A DNA stretch of 64,000 nt from Atopobium sp. oral taxon 416. Lineage in GTDB: Bacteria > Actinomycetota > Coriobacteriia > Coriobacteriales > Atopobiaceae. Below are positions 9,832 to 18,496 of the stretch, piece by piece. A model generated the notes under the pieces. It was not told the DNA's origin and made no database searches. It saw only the letters and a list, made by a program, of their open reading frames with translations. The first letter of the stretch is position 1, and each line of letters begins with the position of its first letter. The stretch lies in assembly GCF_018128285.1 (NCBI RefSeq), contig NZ_CP072380.1, positions 744,001-808,000 on the forward strand, given 5' to 3'. Made by a program: the position numbers and the translations under genes.

Positions 9832-10935
9832 CTATTGCTGTGAGTCATACCCAGCTGCTGCCATGCGAGAAAGTACGTTGTCTGCACTCAGGGCGGGGTT
9901 TACGGTGGAGTAGGACTCCGTGCAAATGGCAGCTGCTGCCACTCCTGCTGCACAGGTGTTGGCAAGGGATTCACCGCGGGTTTGCGCCCAGGTGATGGCT
10001 GCCATCATAGTGTCACCGGCTCCAGTCGTGCTTACAATGTTTGAGGCAAAGCTGGGGATGCGGACCACATTGTTGCGATCAGCTGCATAGGCTCCTCGTG
10101 CTCCAAGGGAGATGACAACCCGTTTCACCCCTTGATCGAGGAGCTTTTTTGCCGCGAGCTTCATGCTTCTGTCATCGGTAATATGGACACCGGTGAGGGT
10201 TTCTACCTCGAGCTGATTCGGTTTAATAGTGTCAAGTTTGCCAATTAAGCCCTTCACCTTCAGTGCCTTGGAGGTAGAGACCGTATCACAATACAGGGGT
10301 ACTCTGACGTGGTCTGCGAGATAGGCTAAGCACTCAATAGAGATATTGGTATCGACTACACATACCTGTGCGTGGTTGATCACACCTAGACGTGACTCGA
10401 GGGCTTCTGGAGTGAGCTGATCGAGGATCTTCATATCTGAGATTGCGAGGGTCATATCACCTTGTTCGTCCATGATAAACAAATGCATAGAGGTGATTCC
10501 ACCGGGGATGGTGATCGAGTTGTCGATATCGATATTCAACTTACGACAGTCATTGACAAGCTCGGTTGCTCTAATGTCATCCCCAAAGACAGTGATAAGC
10601 TTCACATTACAGCCAAGCAGTGCCAGGTTGTGAGCGATGTTTCTGGCAGTCCCACCAGCGGAGACGGTAACAGTACCTGGCATTGTGTCGTGGGCTCTTG
10701 GGGCGTAGGCAGGGTGTCCTGCGAGGTCCATATTGGTTCCTCCCACCACGGCAATATAAGGCTTATCAGCCAATACGTAGCGACGCCCCAAGATTGCACC
10801 TTTCTTCGTGAGGTTGGAGATGTGGACAGCTACCGAGGAGCGTGAGATATGAGCACGCTCAGCAATCTCTTTTTGTGTAATGGAGGGGTTGATACGGATC
10901 CAATTTAAGATCTGTTGTTCTCTGTCGGTGAGCAT
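9832..10935 (-). CDS. PfkB-family sugar/nucleoside kinase with N-terminal winged HTH
   Basis: A 367-residue protein. Residues 1-55 are a winged helix (TDREQQILNWIRINPSITQK then IAERAHISRSSVAVHISNL). Residues ~60-360 are a ribokinase-fold PfkB domain with AGGTARNIAHNLALLG near the substrate lid and TTGAGDTMMAA, whose Asp is the catalytic base. This fusion is known in pseudouridine and nucleoside kinases of the YeiC/PsuK type. The start at 10935 is preferred over the upstream ATG at 10995 because AAGGAG lies 8-11 bases before it. It is divergent from deoB, so it probably phosphorylates a nucleoside or ribose and may regulate the operon. Substrate not provable from sequence. Confidence 0.82.
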   Translation of the reverse strand: MLTDREQQILNWIRINPSITQKEIAERAHISRSSVAVHISNLTKKGAILGRRYVLADKPYIAVVGGTNMDLAGHPAYAPRAHDTMPGTVTVSAGGTARNIAHNLALLGCNVKLITVFGDDIRATELVNDCRKLNIDIDNSITIPGGITSMHLFIMDEQGDMTLAISDMKILDQLTPEALESRLGVINHAQVCVVDTNISIECLAYLADHVRVPLYCDTVSTSKALKVKGLIGKLDTIKPNQLEVETLTGVHITDDRSMKLAAKKLLDQGVKRVVISLGARGAYAADRNNVVRIPSFASNIVSTTGAGDTMMAAITWAQTRGESLANTCAAGVAAAAICTESYSTVNPALSADNVLSRMAAAGYDSQQ

Positions 10936-11199
10936 CGTGGAGCGCTCCTTCGGTGTCGAGCATGCTCTATGCGTCTTTGATAGAGCTATTTGCATGCCCT
11001 TTCAATACCTGTGACCATTGAAAGATACAGTGATTAGCTCCAGTATAAGCATATGTTTATTTACGATAAGCAAAAGCCGCTCGGCGATAAAACAGCACCG
11101 ATGGGCATAGTCATTCTACTGTTACAGTTATATTTCCATGATACTAAGTTTAAGCCGTTTTCCGTTTCAATACAGCACCCGTAGAGATGGGTACCCCTC
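10936..11199. promoter_or_regulatory. Divergent control region between the PfkB kinase and deoB
   Basis: This 264-base AT-rich gap must hold both promoters. A 16-base near-palindrome, ATAAGCATATGTTTAT (11045-11060, one mismatched pair), lies roughly midway and is the best operator candidate for the HTH of the PfkB protein. I could not identify convincing -35/-10 pairs. Confidence 0.4.
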
Positions 11200-12390
11200 A
11201 TGAGTAGACGTATATTTCTCATTGTTCTCGACAGTTTTGGTATTGGCGCTGAACCAGATGCCGCTGAGTGGGGCGACGAAGGAAGTAACACCCTGTGTGC
11301 CTGCGCATCAACTGGTGAACTCGACGTGCCGAATATGACTAAGTTGGGATTGTTGAATATTGAGGGCGCACTGAAGTCTCCCTACACTACAACGCTTGCC
11401 CCGATCAACAAACCTGAAGGTGTTTTTGCGCGGTTACGGGAAGCTTCTGCCGGCAAAGATACGACCGTGGGTCACTGGGAGATGGCAGGTGTCATCTCAC
11501 CGCATCGTTTCCCAACGTATCCCAATGGATTTCCCAAAGAGATCATTGAGGAGTTTGAGAAGCAGACCGGACGTGGAGTCCTGTGCAATAAGCCCTATTC
11601 TGGTACGCAAGTGATTCACGACTATGGTCAAGAGCAACTCAAGACCGGTGAGCTGATTGTCTACACTTCAGCAGACAGTGTCTTCCAGATCGCTGCACAT
11701 GAAGATCTGATTCCGCCTAAGCAGCTGTACGAATACTGTCGGATCGCTCGTAAGATCCTAACTGGCAAAAACGGTGTAGCCCGCGTCATTGCCCGTCCGT
11801 ACATCGGTCAGTATCCGAACTTCGAGCGTACGAGCAATCGTCACGATTTCTCACTGGAACCTACGGGCACAACGATGCTCGATGTGCTCAAGAAGCAGGG
11901 TAAAGATGTTCTCTCAATCGGAAAGATTTACGATATCTTTGCGCATCGTGGAATCACTGACTTTGTATACACCAAGAACAATGCAGACGGTATTGATCGC
12001 ACGATAGAGGCAACGGAGAAGGACTTCGACGGCCTGTGCTACACAAACCTCGTTGATTTCGATATGGTCTATGGTCACCGTAACAACGCCGTTGGATATG
12101 CACATGCACTGAACTATTTCGATCAGAAACTCCCTGAGATTATGGCAGGATTGCATCCTGACGATCTCTTGATGATCACCGCAGACCATGGCTGTGACCC
12201 CGTCACACCGTCTACTGACCATTCCCGTGAGTATGTGCCATGGTTAGTCTGTGGTCCGAAGGCTCGTAAGGGTATCGATCTCGGTACTCGTCCGACCTTT
12301 GCTGATGTTTCAGCAACGGTTCTTGATTACTTGGGAGCTCCCTCACTTGAAGCAGGGGTTTCCCACGTCAAAGAGATTTTGGAAGGATAG
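11200..12390 (+). CDS. deoB: Phosphopentomutase
   Basis: A 396-residue enzyme converting (deoxy)ribose-1-phosphate to the 5-phosphate. It belongs to the alkaline-phosphatase superfamily: DSFGIGAEPDA at residues ~10-20 gives metal ligands, KDTTVGHWEMAG carries the phosphorylated Thr, and DHGCDPVT plus STDHSREYVPWLV supply the C-terminal Mn ligands. Length matches the family. It is the first gene of the plus-strand nucleoside operon and ends 5 bases before deoD. Confidence 0.96.
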   Translation: MSRRIFLIVLDSFGIGAEPDAAEWGDEGSNTLCACASTGELDVPNMTKLGLLNIEGALKSPYTTTLAPINKPEGVFARLREASAGKDTTVGHWEMAGVISPHRFPTYPNGFPKEIIEEFEKQTGRGVLCNKPYSGTQVIHDYGQEQLKTGELIVYTSADSVFQIAAHEDLIPPKQLYEYCRIARKILTGKNGVARVIARPYIGQYPNFERTSNRHDFSLEPTGTTMLDVLKKQGKDVLSIGKIYDIFAHRGITDFVYTKNNADGIDRTIEATEKDFDGLCYTNLVDFDMVYGHRNNAVGYAHALNYFDQKLPEIMAGLHPDDLLMITADHGCDPVTPSTDHSREYVPWLVCGPKARKGIDLGTRPTFADVSATVLDYLGAPSLEAGVSHVKEILEG

Positions 12391-12395
12391 CGACT

Positions 12396-13115
12396 ATGCC
12401 AAATGTTCCAACACCCCACAACGAAGCACGTGAAGGTGAAATCGCGCCGTTCGTCTTGATGCCAGGGGATCCGCTGCGTGCAGAGAAGCTTGCCGATAAC
12501 TATCTCTCTGATGTGAAGCGCTTCAACACGGTACGCAACATGTTTGGCTATACCGGCACCTATAAGGGAGAGCGTATCTCCGTTATGGGATCCGGCATGG
12601 GTATCCCATCCATCGGTATCTACTCCTATGAGCTGTATCACTTTTACAACGTTGAGACGATCGTACGTATCGGCACTGCCGGCGCTCTATCTCCTGATGT
12701 AGATGTCCGCGATATTGTGCTTGGGGAAGGTGCGTGCACGGACTCTAACTATGCGCAGCAGTTCCGCGCTCCAGGGACCTTAGCGCCGATTGCAGATTTT
12801 GGTCTGCTCCGCAAGGCAGCAGATGCAGCAGATTGTTTAGGCTACCCGGTTCGTGTTGGCAACGTGGTCTCCTCTGATGTCTTCTACAACGACGATGAGA
12901 CGGTTAACGATCGCTGGGCTCGCATGGGAGTTCTTGCAGTGGAGATGGAGTCAGCTGCACTCTACCTCAATGCGATGCGTGCTCGTAAGAAGGCACTGAC
13001 GATTCTTACGATCTCAGACAAGCCTGCATCCGGAGAGTCTCTCTCTGCACAGGAGCGTCAGGAGAGTCTGACGCGTATGATGAAAATAGCACTGACACTC
13101 GCTACTGATGGATAG
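12396..13115 (+). CDS. deoD: Purine-nucleoside phosphorylase, DeoD type
   Basis: A 239-residue hexameric-type PNP that splits purine (deoxy)nucleosides with phosphate into base and (deoxy)ribose-1-phosphate, the substrate of DeoB. PGDPLRAEKLA near residue 25 is the phosphate loop, RIGTAGAL the central strand, VEMESAALY the ribose-binding Glu motif, and ISDKPASGE carries the base-contacting Asp. Only 5 bases separate it from deoB. Confidence 0.96.
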   Translation: MPNVPTPHNEAREGEIAPFVLMPGDPLRAEKLADNYLSDVKRFNTVRNMFGYTGTYKGERISVMGSGMGIPSIGIYSYELYHFYNVETIVRIGTAGALSPDVDVRDIVLGEGACTDSNYAQQFRAPGTLAPIADFGLLRKAADAADCLGYPVRVGNVVSSDVFYNDDETVNDRWARMGVLAVEMESAALYLNAMRARKKALTILTISDKPASGESLSAQERQESLTRMMKIALTLATDG

Positions 13116-13211
13116 GTTGTGAACTGGTGGGTGTGATCTTATTGGTTAAATAATGGATTGTTTGTATCGTTTCACGTACAAGGTGTGCAAACAGACGAAA
13201 GGGGATCTCAA

Positions 13212-14303
13212 ATGGGTGCGTCTGATAATGTTTCACGGCGTGGGTTCTTACGGGGAGCCGCAGGTATAGGCGCTTTTGGCGCCGCTGCTTTCCTGGCAGG
13301 TTGTGGCGAATCTTCCAGCTCCAACAATTCTTCAAATTCTAATAGTTCCTCAGACGCTGGCAAGAAATATAAGGTTGAGATGGTCACCGATACCGGAGGT
13401 GTCAACGACCAGTCATTCAACTCCAGCTCCTGGCAGGGACTGCAGAAGCTCCAGGACGAGGAAGGCTGGGATGTCAGCTATCTCGAGTCCAAGCAGGAAT
13501 CTGATTACGCAACCAACCTCGATAAGGCAGTCGACGATGAGGCGAACCTGATCTGGGGTATCGGTTTTGCGATGGCAGATGCAGTTGGCAATGCCGCTAA
13601 AGCAAATCCTGATGTTCAGTTTGCAATAATCGATAATGTAAACCCAACTGGTGGTAGCAACATCACCGGTGTGACCTTCCGCGCACAAGAGTCCTGTTTT
13701 ATGTGCGGCTATATTGCGGCCCGCTTCAGCAAGAGCGCAATGGTCGGCTTTATCGGCGGTATCACCTCCGATGTTATTGATCAGTTTGAGTACGGCTACA
13801 GAGCCGGCATCGACTATGCAAACAAAGAGCAGGGACTCAACGTACAGTGCGAAGTTCAGTATGCTGATTCCTTCTCTGACTCTGCAAAAGGTAAGTCAAT
13901 CGCAAACAAGATGTTCTCCGATGGTTGCGACGTTGTAATCCATGCAGCTGGTGGTGTCGGTGTCGGCGTTATCGATGCTGCAAAAGATGCTGGTAAATAT
14001 GCTATCGGTGCTGACCTCGACCAGGGGCACTTAGCTCCTGAAAACGTTTTGACTTCTGCTCTGAAGAAGTGCAACGTCGCAGTCGACGACGTCTCAAAAC
14101 GTCTGCTCACCGGCGATCTCGAGGGTGGCAGCAGCATCGACCTCGGTCTCTCTGATGATGCAGTCGGCATTCCTGAGAACCACGACATTATGGGCGACGA
14201 GATTTACAACGCCGCTATTGAGGTCGGCGACAAGATCAAGAGTGGCGACATTGTACCTCCTGCAAATAAGGAGCAGTACGACCAGTACACCGCCAGTCTG
14301 TAG
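13212..14303 (+). CDS. BMP-family nucleoside-binding lipoprotein
   Basis: A 363-residue substrate-binding lipoprotein of the BMP/PnrA family (purine nucleoside uptake). The N-terminus carries a twin-arginine motif SRRGFLRG (residues 8-15) and a lipobox LAGC with Cys31, so export by Tat and lipid anchoring are likely. The mature part shows the BMP signatures VTDTGGVNDQSFNSSSW and IWGIGFAMADAV, then DVVIHAAGGVGVGVIDAA. AAAGGGG seven bases before 13212 fixes the start rather than 13158. A hairpin terminator follows, as is common when a binding protein is needed in excess of its transporter. Confidence 0.93.
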   Translation: MGASDNVSRRGFLRGAAGIGAFGAAAFLAGCGESSSSNNSSNSNSSSDAGKKYKVEMVTDTGGVNDQSFNSSSWQGLQKLQDEEGWDVSYLESKQESDYATNLDKAVDDEANLIWGIGFAMADAVGNAAKANPDVQFAIIDNVNPTGGSNITGVTFRAQESCFMCGYIAARFSKSAMVGFIGGITSDVIDQFEYGYRAGIDYANKEQGLNVQCEVQYADSFSDSAKGKSIANKMFSDGCDVVIHAAGGVGVGVIDAAKDAGKYAIGADLDQGHLAPENVLTSALKKCNVAVDDVSKRLLTGDLEGGSSIDLGLSDDAVGIPENHDIMGDEIYNAAIEVGDKIKSGDIVPPANKEQYDQYTASL

Positions 14304-14359
14304 TGGCATATATGAGAGCGTCACAGCTGAGCGTATGAGGCGCCCTCAGGTTTTCCAAG

Positions 14360-14388
14360 GGGAGGGTGAGAGAAAACCCTCCCTTTTT
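14360..14388 (+). terminator. Partial terminator between binding protein and ABC ATPase
   Basis: A perfect 8-bp stem GGGAGGGT (14360-14367) / ACCCTCCC (14376-14383) followed by TTTTTATT. It lies inside the operon, so it most likely attenuates rather than ends transcription, giving more lipoprotein than transporter. A strong GGAGGAGG site for the ATPase follows at once. Confidence 0.75.
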
Positions 14389-14408
14389 ATTCATGGAGGA
14401 GGTGGGCA

Positions 14409-15941
14409 GTGGAGGTCAGTTCTGACTATGCCGTACAGATGCACGGCATAGTGAAAACATTTGGTACGTTTAGAGCACTAGATGGTGTTGATCTCGATGT
14501 TCATAAACAGTCTATCCATGCGATCCTCGGTGAAAATGGTGCCGGCAAATCGACGCTTATGAATGTGTTGTATGGCCTTTTAAATGCCGATGAAGGTGAA
14601 GTGTATTTAAACGGTGAGCGCGTCGATATTCAAAATCCGCAGGATGCTATCAAGCACGGTATCGGTATGGTGCACCAGCACTTTATGCTCGTAGAGAACT
14701 TTACAGTCACCGAAAACATTGTATTGGGAGAAGAGATCTGCAGCACTGCCGGTGTGTTGGATATGGCCGGCGCTCGCAAAGAAGTCGAACGGATTATCGA
14801 CGAGTACGGGCTTGAAGTTGATCCTGACGCAAAGATTGAAGACATCAGCGTCGGTATGCAACAGCGTGTTGAAATCTTGAAGGCGCTCTATCGTGGCTGC
14901 GATACGTTGATTCTGGATGAGCCAACCTCAGTCTTGACGCCTCAGGAAATCACGCAGCTCATCAAAATTATGAGAGAGCTTGTTGAAAAGGGCAAGACGA
15001 TCATTATCATCACGCACAAGCTGAAAGAGATCATGGAATCCGCAGATAAGTGCACTATTATTCGCCGTGGTAAGTACATGGGCACTGTCGATGTTTCCAA
15101 GAGCTCAGAAGAAGAGCTCGCTTCAAAGATGGTCGGTCGTCACGTCGACTTGTCAGTCGATAAGACTCCTGCAAAGCCGGGGAAAGTTGTCCTCTCTGTT
15201 AAAGACTTACACGTCAAGGATGCCCGTGGTATCGAGCAAGTCTGTGGGCTCAACCTCGATGTGCATGCAGGTGAGATTGTGGGCCTTGCCGGTATCGACG
15301 GCAATGGTCAGAATGAGTTTATAGAGGCACTCTGTGGTCTTACAAAGAGTGAGTCAGGAACTGTCACCGTCAACGATGAGGAGATCCAGAATAAGACTCC
15401 GCGTGAGATCATCGATCACAAGGTCTCTACGATCCCTGCTGACCGCCAGCGTTTTGGCTTAGTCTTGCCCTTTACGGTGGCAGAAAATACGGTCCTCGAG
15501 CGCCACAACGAGAATAAGTTTGGTGCAGGTATTACCCTTGATTACACGAAAGTGCGTGAGTTTGCAAACTCCTTGATCAAAGAGTTCGACATACGTCCTG
15601 AGGACTGTACGGATCACCCAGTGGGGGGTCTTTCTGGTGGCAACCAGCAGAAGGTCATCATTGCTCGTCAGGTGTCCAGCGACCCCGATCTGCTGATCGC
15701 TGTACAGCCGACGCGTGGTCTGGATGTCGGTGCTATCGAGTTTGTACACAATACCTTGATCCGTGAGCGCGATAAGGGGATGGCCATTCTTTTGATCTCT
15801 CTGGAACTGGATGAGGTCATGGATGTCGCAGATACCATCGACGTTATTCACCGCGGTCAAATCGTCGGTTCCTTCAAGCAACATACGGTGAGCGGAGAGA
15901 AAGTTGGTCTTTTGATGGCAGGAGGTGGCAAGCATGAATAG
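14409..15941 (+). CDS. nupA: Nucleoside ABC transporter, double ATPase
   Basis: A 510-residue protein with two fused nucleotide-binding domains of the RbsA/NupA type. Domain 1 has Walker A GENGAGKST, signature SVGMQQRVEILK and Walker B LILDEPTSVLTPQE. Domain 2 has the expected degenerate Walker A (GIDGNGQNEF), signature LSGGNQQKVIIAR and IAVQPTRGLD. The start is GTG with GGAGGAGG 7-14 bases upstream. It energises uptake through the two permeases that follow, and its end overlaps the first permease start. Confidence 0.93.
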   Translation: MEVSSDYAVQMHGIVKTFGTFRALDGVDLDVHKQSIHAILGENGAGKSTLMNVLYGLLNADEGEVYLNGERVDIQNPQDAIKHGIGMVHQHFMLVENFTVTENIVLGEEICSTAGVLDMAGARKEVERIIDEYGLEVDPDAKIEDISVGMQQRVEILKALYRGCDTLILDEPTSVLTPQEITQLIKIMRELVEKGKTIIIITHKLKEIMESADKCTIIRRGKYMGTVDVSKSSEEELASKMVGRHVDLSVDKTPAKPGKVVLSVKDLHVKDARGIEQVCGLNLDVHAGEIVGLAGIDGNGQNEFIEALCGLTKSESGTVTVNDEEIQNKTPREIIDHKVSTIPADRQRFGLVLPFTVAENTVLERHNENKFGAGITLDYTKVREFANSLIKEFDIRPEDCTDHPVGGLSGGNQQKVIIARQVSSDPDLLIAVQPTRGLDVGAIEFVHNTLIRERDKGMAILLISLELDEVMDVADTIDVIHRGQIVGSFKQHTVSGEKVGLLMAGGGKHE

Positions 15942-17103
15942 TACAGTCGCTAAGATTCTCAAGAAGCCGATTACCTCCGCAATCCTCGCTATTGTTATCG
16001 GTTTTGCTGTCGCGGCTATCATCCTGTTGTTAGCAGGCTACGATCCCGGTGGATCCTTTGCAGCCCTGTTTGCAGGTGCGCTATCCAAGCCAAAGTATAT
16101 TTCGAACGTTATCATCAAAGCGACCCCGCTGCTTTTGTGTGGTATCTCTGTCGCCTTTGCATTTAGAGTTGGTCTGTTCAATATCGGTGCTGAGGGCCAA
16201 TACATTGTCGGTACAATCGCAGCAACTATCGTCGGTATTCTGGTTGATTTGCCGGCTCCTTTAGAGATCCCGCTCGTGATCTGTGTAGGCACCCTTGCTG
16301 GTGCAGGTCTCGGCGCCCTGATCGGGTGGCTGAAGGCAAAGTTCGGGATCCACGAGGTTATCACCTCAATCATGTTCAACTGGATTGCACTGTACCTGTG
16401 CAACTATGTGGTATCTCTCGATATCTTTCACCAGCCGAATTCCACGGGATCCTATCCAATCCACGAAAGTGGCTTTACGATGATCCTGCCGAATTGGAAG
16501 ACCTCCGATGAGGGTATGGCGGCACTGTCCAACATCCCTTGGTTGCGCGAGGTGATGGTGAAAACCGACGTTAATATCGGTATCATTGTTGCAATCGCTG
16601 CTGCTATCTTTATCAATTGGCTCCTCAAGCGTACCAAGAGGGGCTATGAGATGCGGGCGGTCGGTCTGAATGCTGACGCTTCCCGCTTCTCCGGCATCAA
16701 TGTTCAGAAGAACTTAGTTCTGTGCATGCTGATCTCCGGTGCCCTGAGTGGTCTTGCCGGTGTACTCAATATCACCGGTATTTCTCCTCACGGAATCGCG
16801 ACGATCGCAGCCTTTGAAAACTATGGCTTCAACGGTTTGTCGGTTGCCTTCATCGCCGGATGCTCTCCGCTTGGCTGCATCCCTGCATCCCTTCTGTTCG
16901 CTGGTCTCATCTACGGTGGTCAGACCTTACAGCAGGTCATGGGTACCCCCTCTGAGATCATCAACATTATGATCGGCACCATCGTGTTCTGCATGGCATT
17001 GGGTAACGTTATCCCTATGCTGATCAATCGTTCTGAACATAAGCGTGCCACAAAAATGCTTGCTCAAGAAAGTGTGAGAGGGGGAGACACCCATGTTAGC
17101 TAA
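15934..17103 (+). CDS. nupB: Nucleoside ABC transporter permease 1
   Basis: A 389-residue integral membrane protein of the BPD-2 permease family (YufP/NupB), with about ten hydrophobic segments. Characteristic parts are FRVGLFNIGAEGQYIVGTIA, KRTKRGYEMRAVGLNADASR (the loop that docks on the ATPase) and SGALSGLAGVLNITGI. I chose ATG 15934 because GGAGG lies 9 bases upstream. The first codons overlap the end of the ATPase gene, and the last 11 bases overlap permease 2. Confidence 0.92.
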   Translation: MNSTVAKILKKPITSAILAIVIGFAVAAIILLLAGYDPGGSFAALFAGALSKPKYISNVIIKATPLLLCGISVAFAFRVGLFNIGAEGQYIVGTIAATIVGILVDLPAPLEIPLVICVGTLAGAGLGALIGWLKAKFGIHEVITSIMFNWIALYLCNYVVSLDIFHQPNSTGSYPIHESGFTMILPNWKTSDEGMAALSNIPWLREVMVKTDVNIGIIVAIAAAIFINWLLKRTKRGYEMRAVGLNADASRFSGINVQKNLVLCMLISGALSGLAGVLNITGISPHGIATIAAFENYGFNGLSVAFIAGCSPLGCIPASLLFAGLIYGGQTLQQVMGTPSEIINIMIGTIVFCMALGNVIPMLINRSEHKRATKMLAQESVRGGDTHVS

Positions 17104-18010
17104 TCTGCTTTTGTGCCTCTCAATTACCCTCATGTACTCGACACCGCTTCTCTTTGGTGCTCTGGGTGGCGTGTTATCTGAACGCTCCGGTGTTACCAAC
17201 ATCGGTATCGAGGGGATGATGAACATTGGCGCTATGGCCGGTGTGGCAGGCAGCTTTATCACGGGAAACCCCTGGATGGGTTTTCTGTGGGCTGGTATCG
17301 CCGGTGGACTTGTAGCCGTGTTGCACGCAATCGCTTCAGTGCGCTTTGCAGGCGATCAGACGATCTCCGGTGTAGCGATCAACCTGATTGCTCCGGGCCT
17401 GGCACTCTTCTGGTGCCGTCGACTCTTTGACGGAGCTGCAATGTCCAAACCGATTACGACCTTACCGAAAGTCTTCGATACCACGCAGTTTGGTGATTCA
17501 GCGCTCGCGAGTCTCGATATCGATATCACCGTTATCTTAGGGTTGATCGCCACCCTCGTCCTGTGGTTCGTGCTGTATCGCACCAAGCTCGGTCTGCACA
17601 TCCGTGCAGTCGGTGAGCACCCAGAAGCGGCTGAGACGCTCGGTATCAACGTATTTCACATCCGCTACAGCTGCGTTATTGCCTCCGGTGTTTTAGCTGG
17701 ATTGGGAGGTGCTTCTGTCACCCTCGCAATCATCTCTCAGTACACACAGACCGCAATCAGTGGCCAGGGCTTCATAGCTCTTGCTGCCGTGATCTTTGGC
17801 AAATGGACCCCGCAGGGTGCCTACGGCGCGTGCTTGCTCTTTGGCTTCACCCAGGCGCTCGCAATTATGCTCGGGGGTGGCAATTCCATCGTACCGAGCC
17901 AGATCCTGGCAATGCTTCCGTACATTATGACCATCATTGTCCTGGTGCTCTTTGTGGGACGCTCCGTTGCCCCTAAGGCAGACGGTGTGCCGTATGTAGA
18001 AAGCAAATAA
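17093..18010 (+). CDS. nupC: Nucleoside ABC transporter permease 2
   Basis: A 305-residue membrane protein of the same family (YufQ/NupC), with about eight or nine hydrophobic helices. The start region LFGALGGVLSERSGVTNIGI is typical, as is RTKLGLHIRAVGEHPEAAET in the ATPase-contacting loop and the FGKWTPQGAYGACLLFG segment. It forms the heteromeric pore with permease 1. An 11-base overlap with the upstream gene indicates coupled translation. Confidence 0.92.
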   Translation: MLANLLLCLSITLMYSTPLLFGALGGVLSERSGVTNIGIEGMMNIGAMAGVAGSFITGNPWMGFLWAGIAGGLVAVLHAIASVRFAGDQTISGVAINLIAPGLALFWCRRLFDGAAMSKPITTLPKVFDTTQFGDSALASLDIDITVILGLIATLVLWFVLYRTKLGLHIRAVGEHPEAAETLGINVFHIRYSCVIASGVLAGLGGASVTLAIISQYTQTAISGQGFIALAAVIFGKWTPQGAYGACLLFGFTQALAIMLGGGNSIVPSQILAMLPYIMTIIVLVLFVGRSVAPKADGVPYVESK

Positions 18011-18032
18011 GTAGAGTTAGGAGGCATGGGGT

Positions 18033-18491
18033 ATGAGCGTTTCAGATGAAGAGCTTGTGCATCTGGCAATTGAAGCTCGTGACCATGCATATGTTCCGTA
18101 TTCTCACTTCTCGGTCGGGGCTGCACTTCTTACGAGTGGTGGCACTGTGTATCAGGGGTGCAACATAGAGAATGCAGCCTACACTCCTTCGAACTGTGCA
18201 GAGCGCACCGCCTTTTTCAAAGCGGTGTATGAGGGAGAGCGGAGCTTTTCCGCGATCGCCGTTGTCGGAGGGGCTGAAGGACAAGCTATCTCTGATTGGT
18301 GTGCTCCCTGTGGTGTGTGCCGGCAGGTGATGCGTGAGTTTTGTGATCCGGATCACTTCTGTATTATTCTTGCTCGCTCAGAGCATGAGTATCGCTCCAC
18401 GTTATTGCGTGAGATTTTACCGGAGAGTTTTGGGCCAGATACTTTGGAGCGTGCGGAGACTACTACCACGCATTCAGGTGAAGAAGGTTAG
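18033..18491 (+). CDS. cdd: Cytidine deaminase
   Basis: A 152-residue enzyme that deaminates cytidine and deoxycytidine to (deoxy)uridine, feeding the next gene product. The zinc site is seen as CNIENAAYTPSNCAERTA (Cys and catalytic Glu) and CAPCGVCRQVMREF (CxxC-type pair). PYSHFSVGAALLT near residue 25 is the substrate-binding strand. The family usually ends near residue 135, so about 15 C-terminal residues are extra. Start set by an AGGAGG site. Confidence 0.95.
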   Translation: MSVSDEELVHLAIEARDHAYVPYSHFSVGAALLTSGGTVYQGCNIENAAYTPSNCAERTAFFKAVYEGERSFSAIAVVGGAEGQAISDWCAPCGVCRQVMREFCDPDHFCIILARSEHEYRSTLLREILPESFGPDTLERAETTTTHSGEEG

Positions 18492-18496
18492 TGCTA

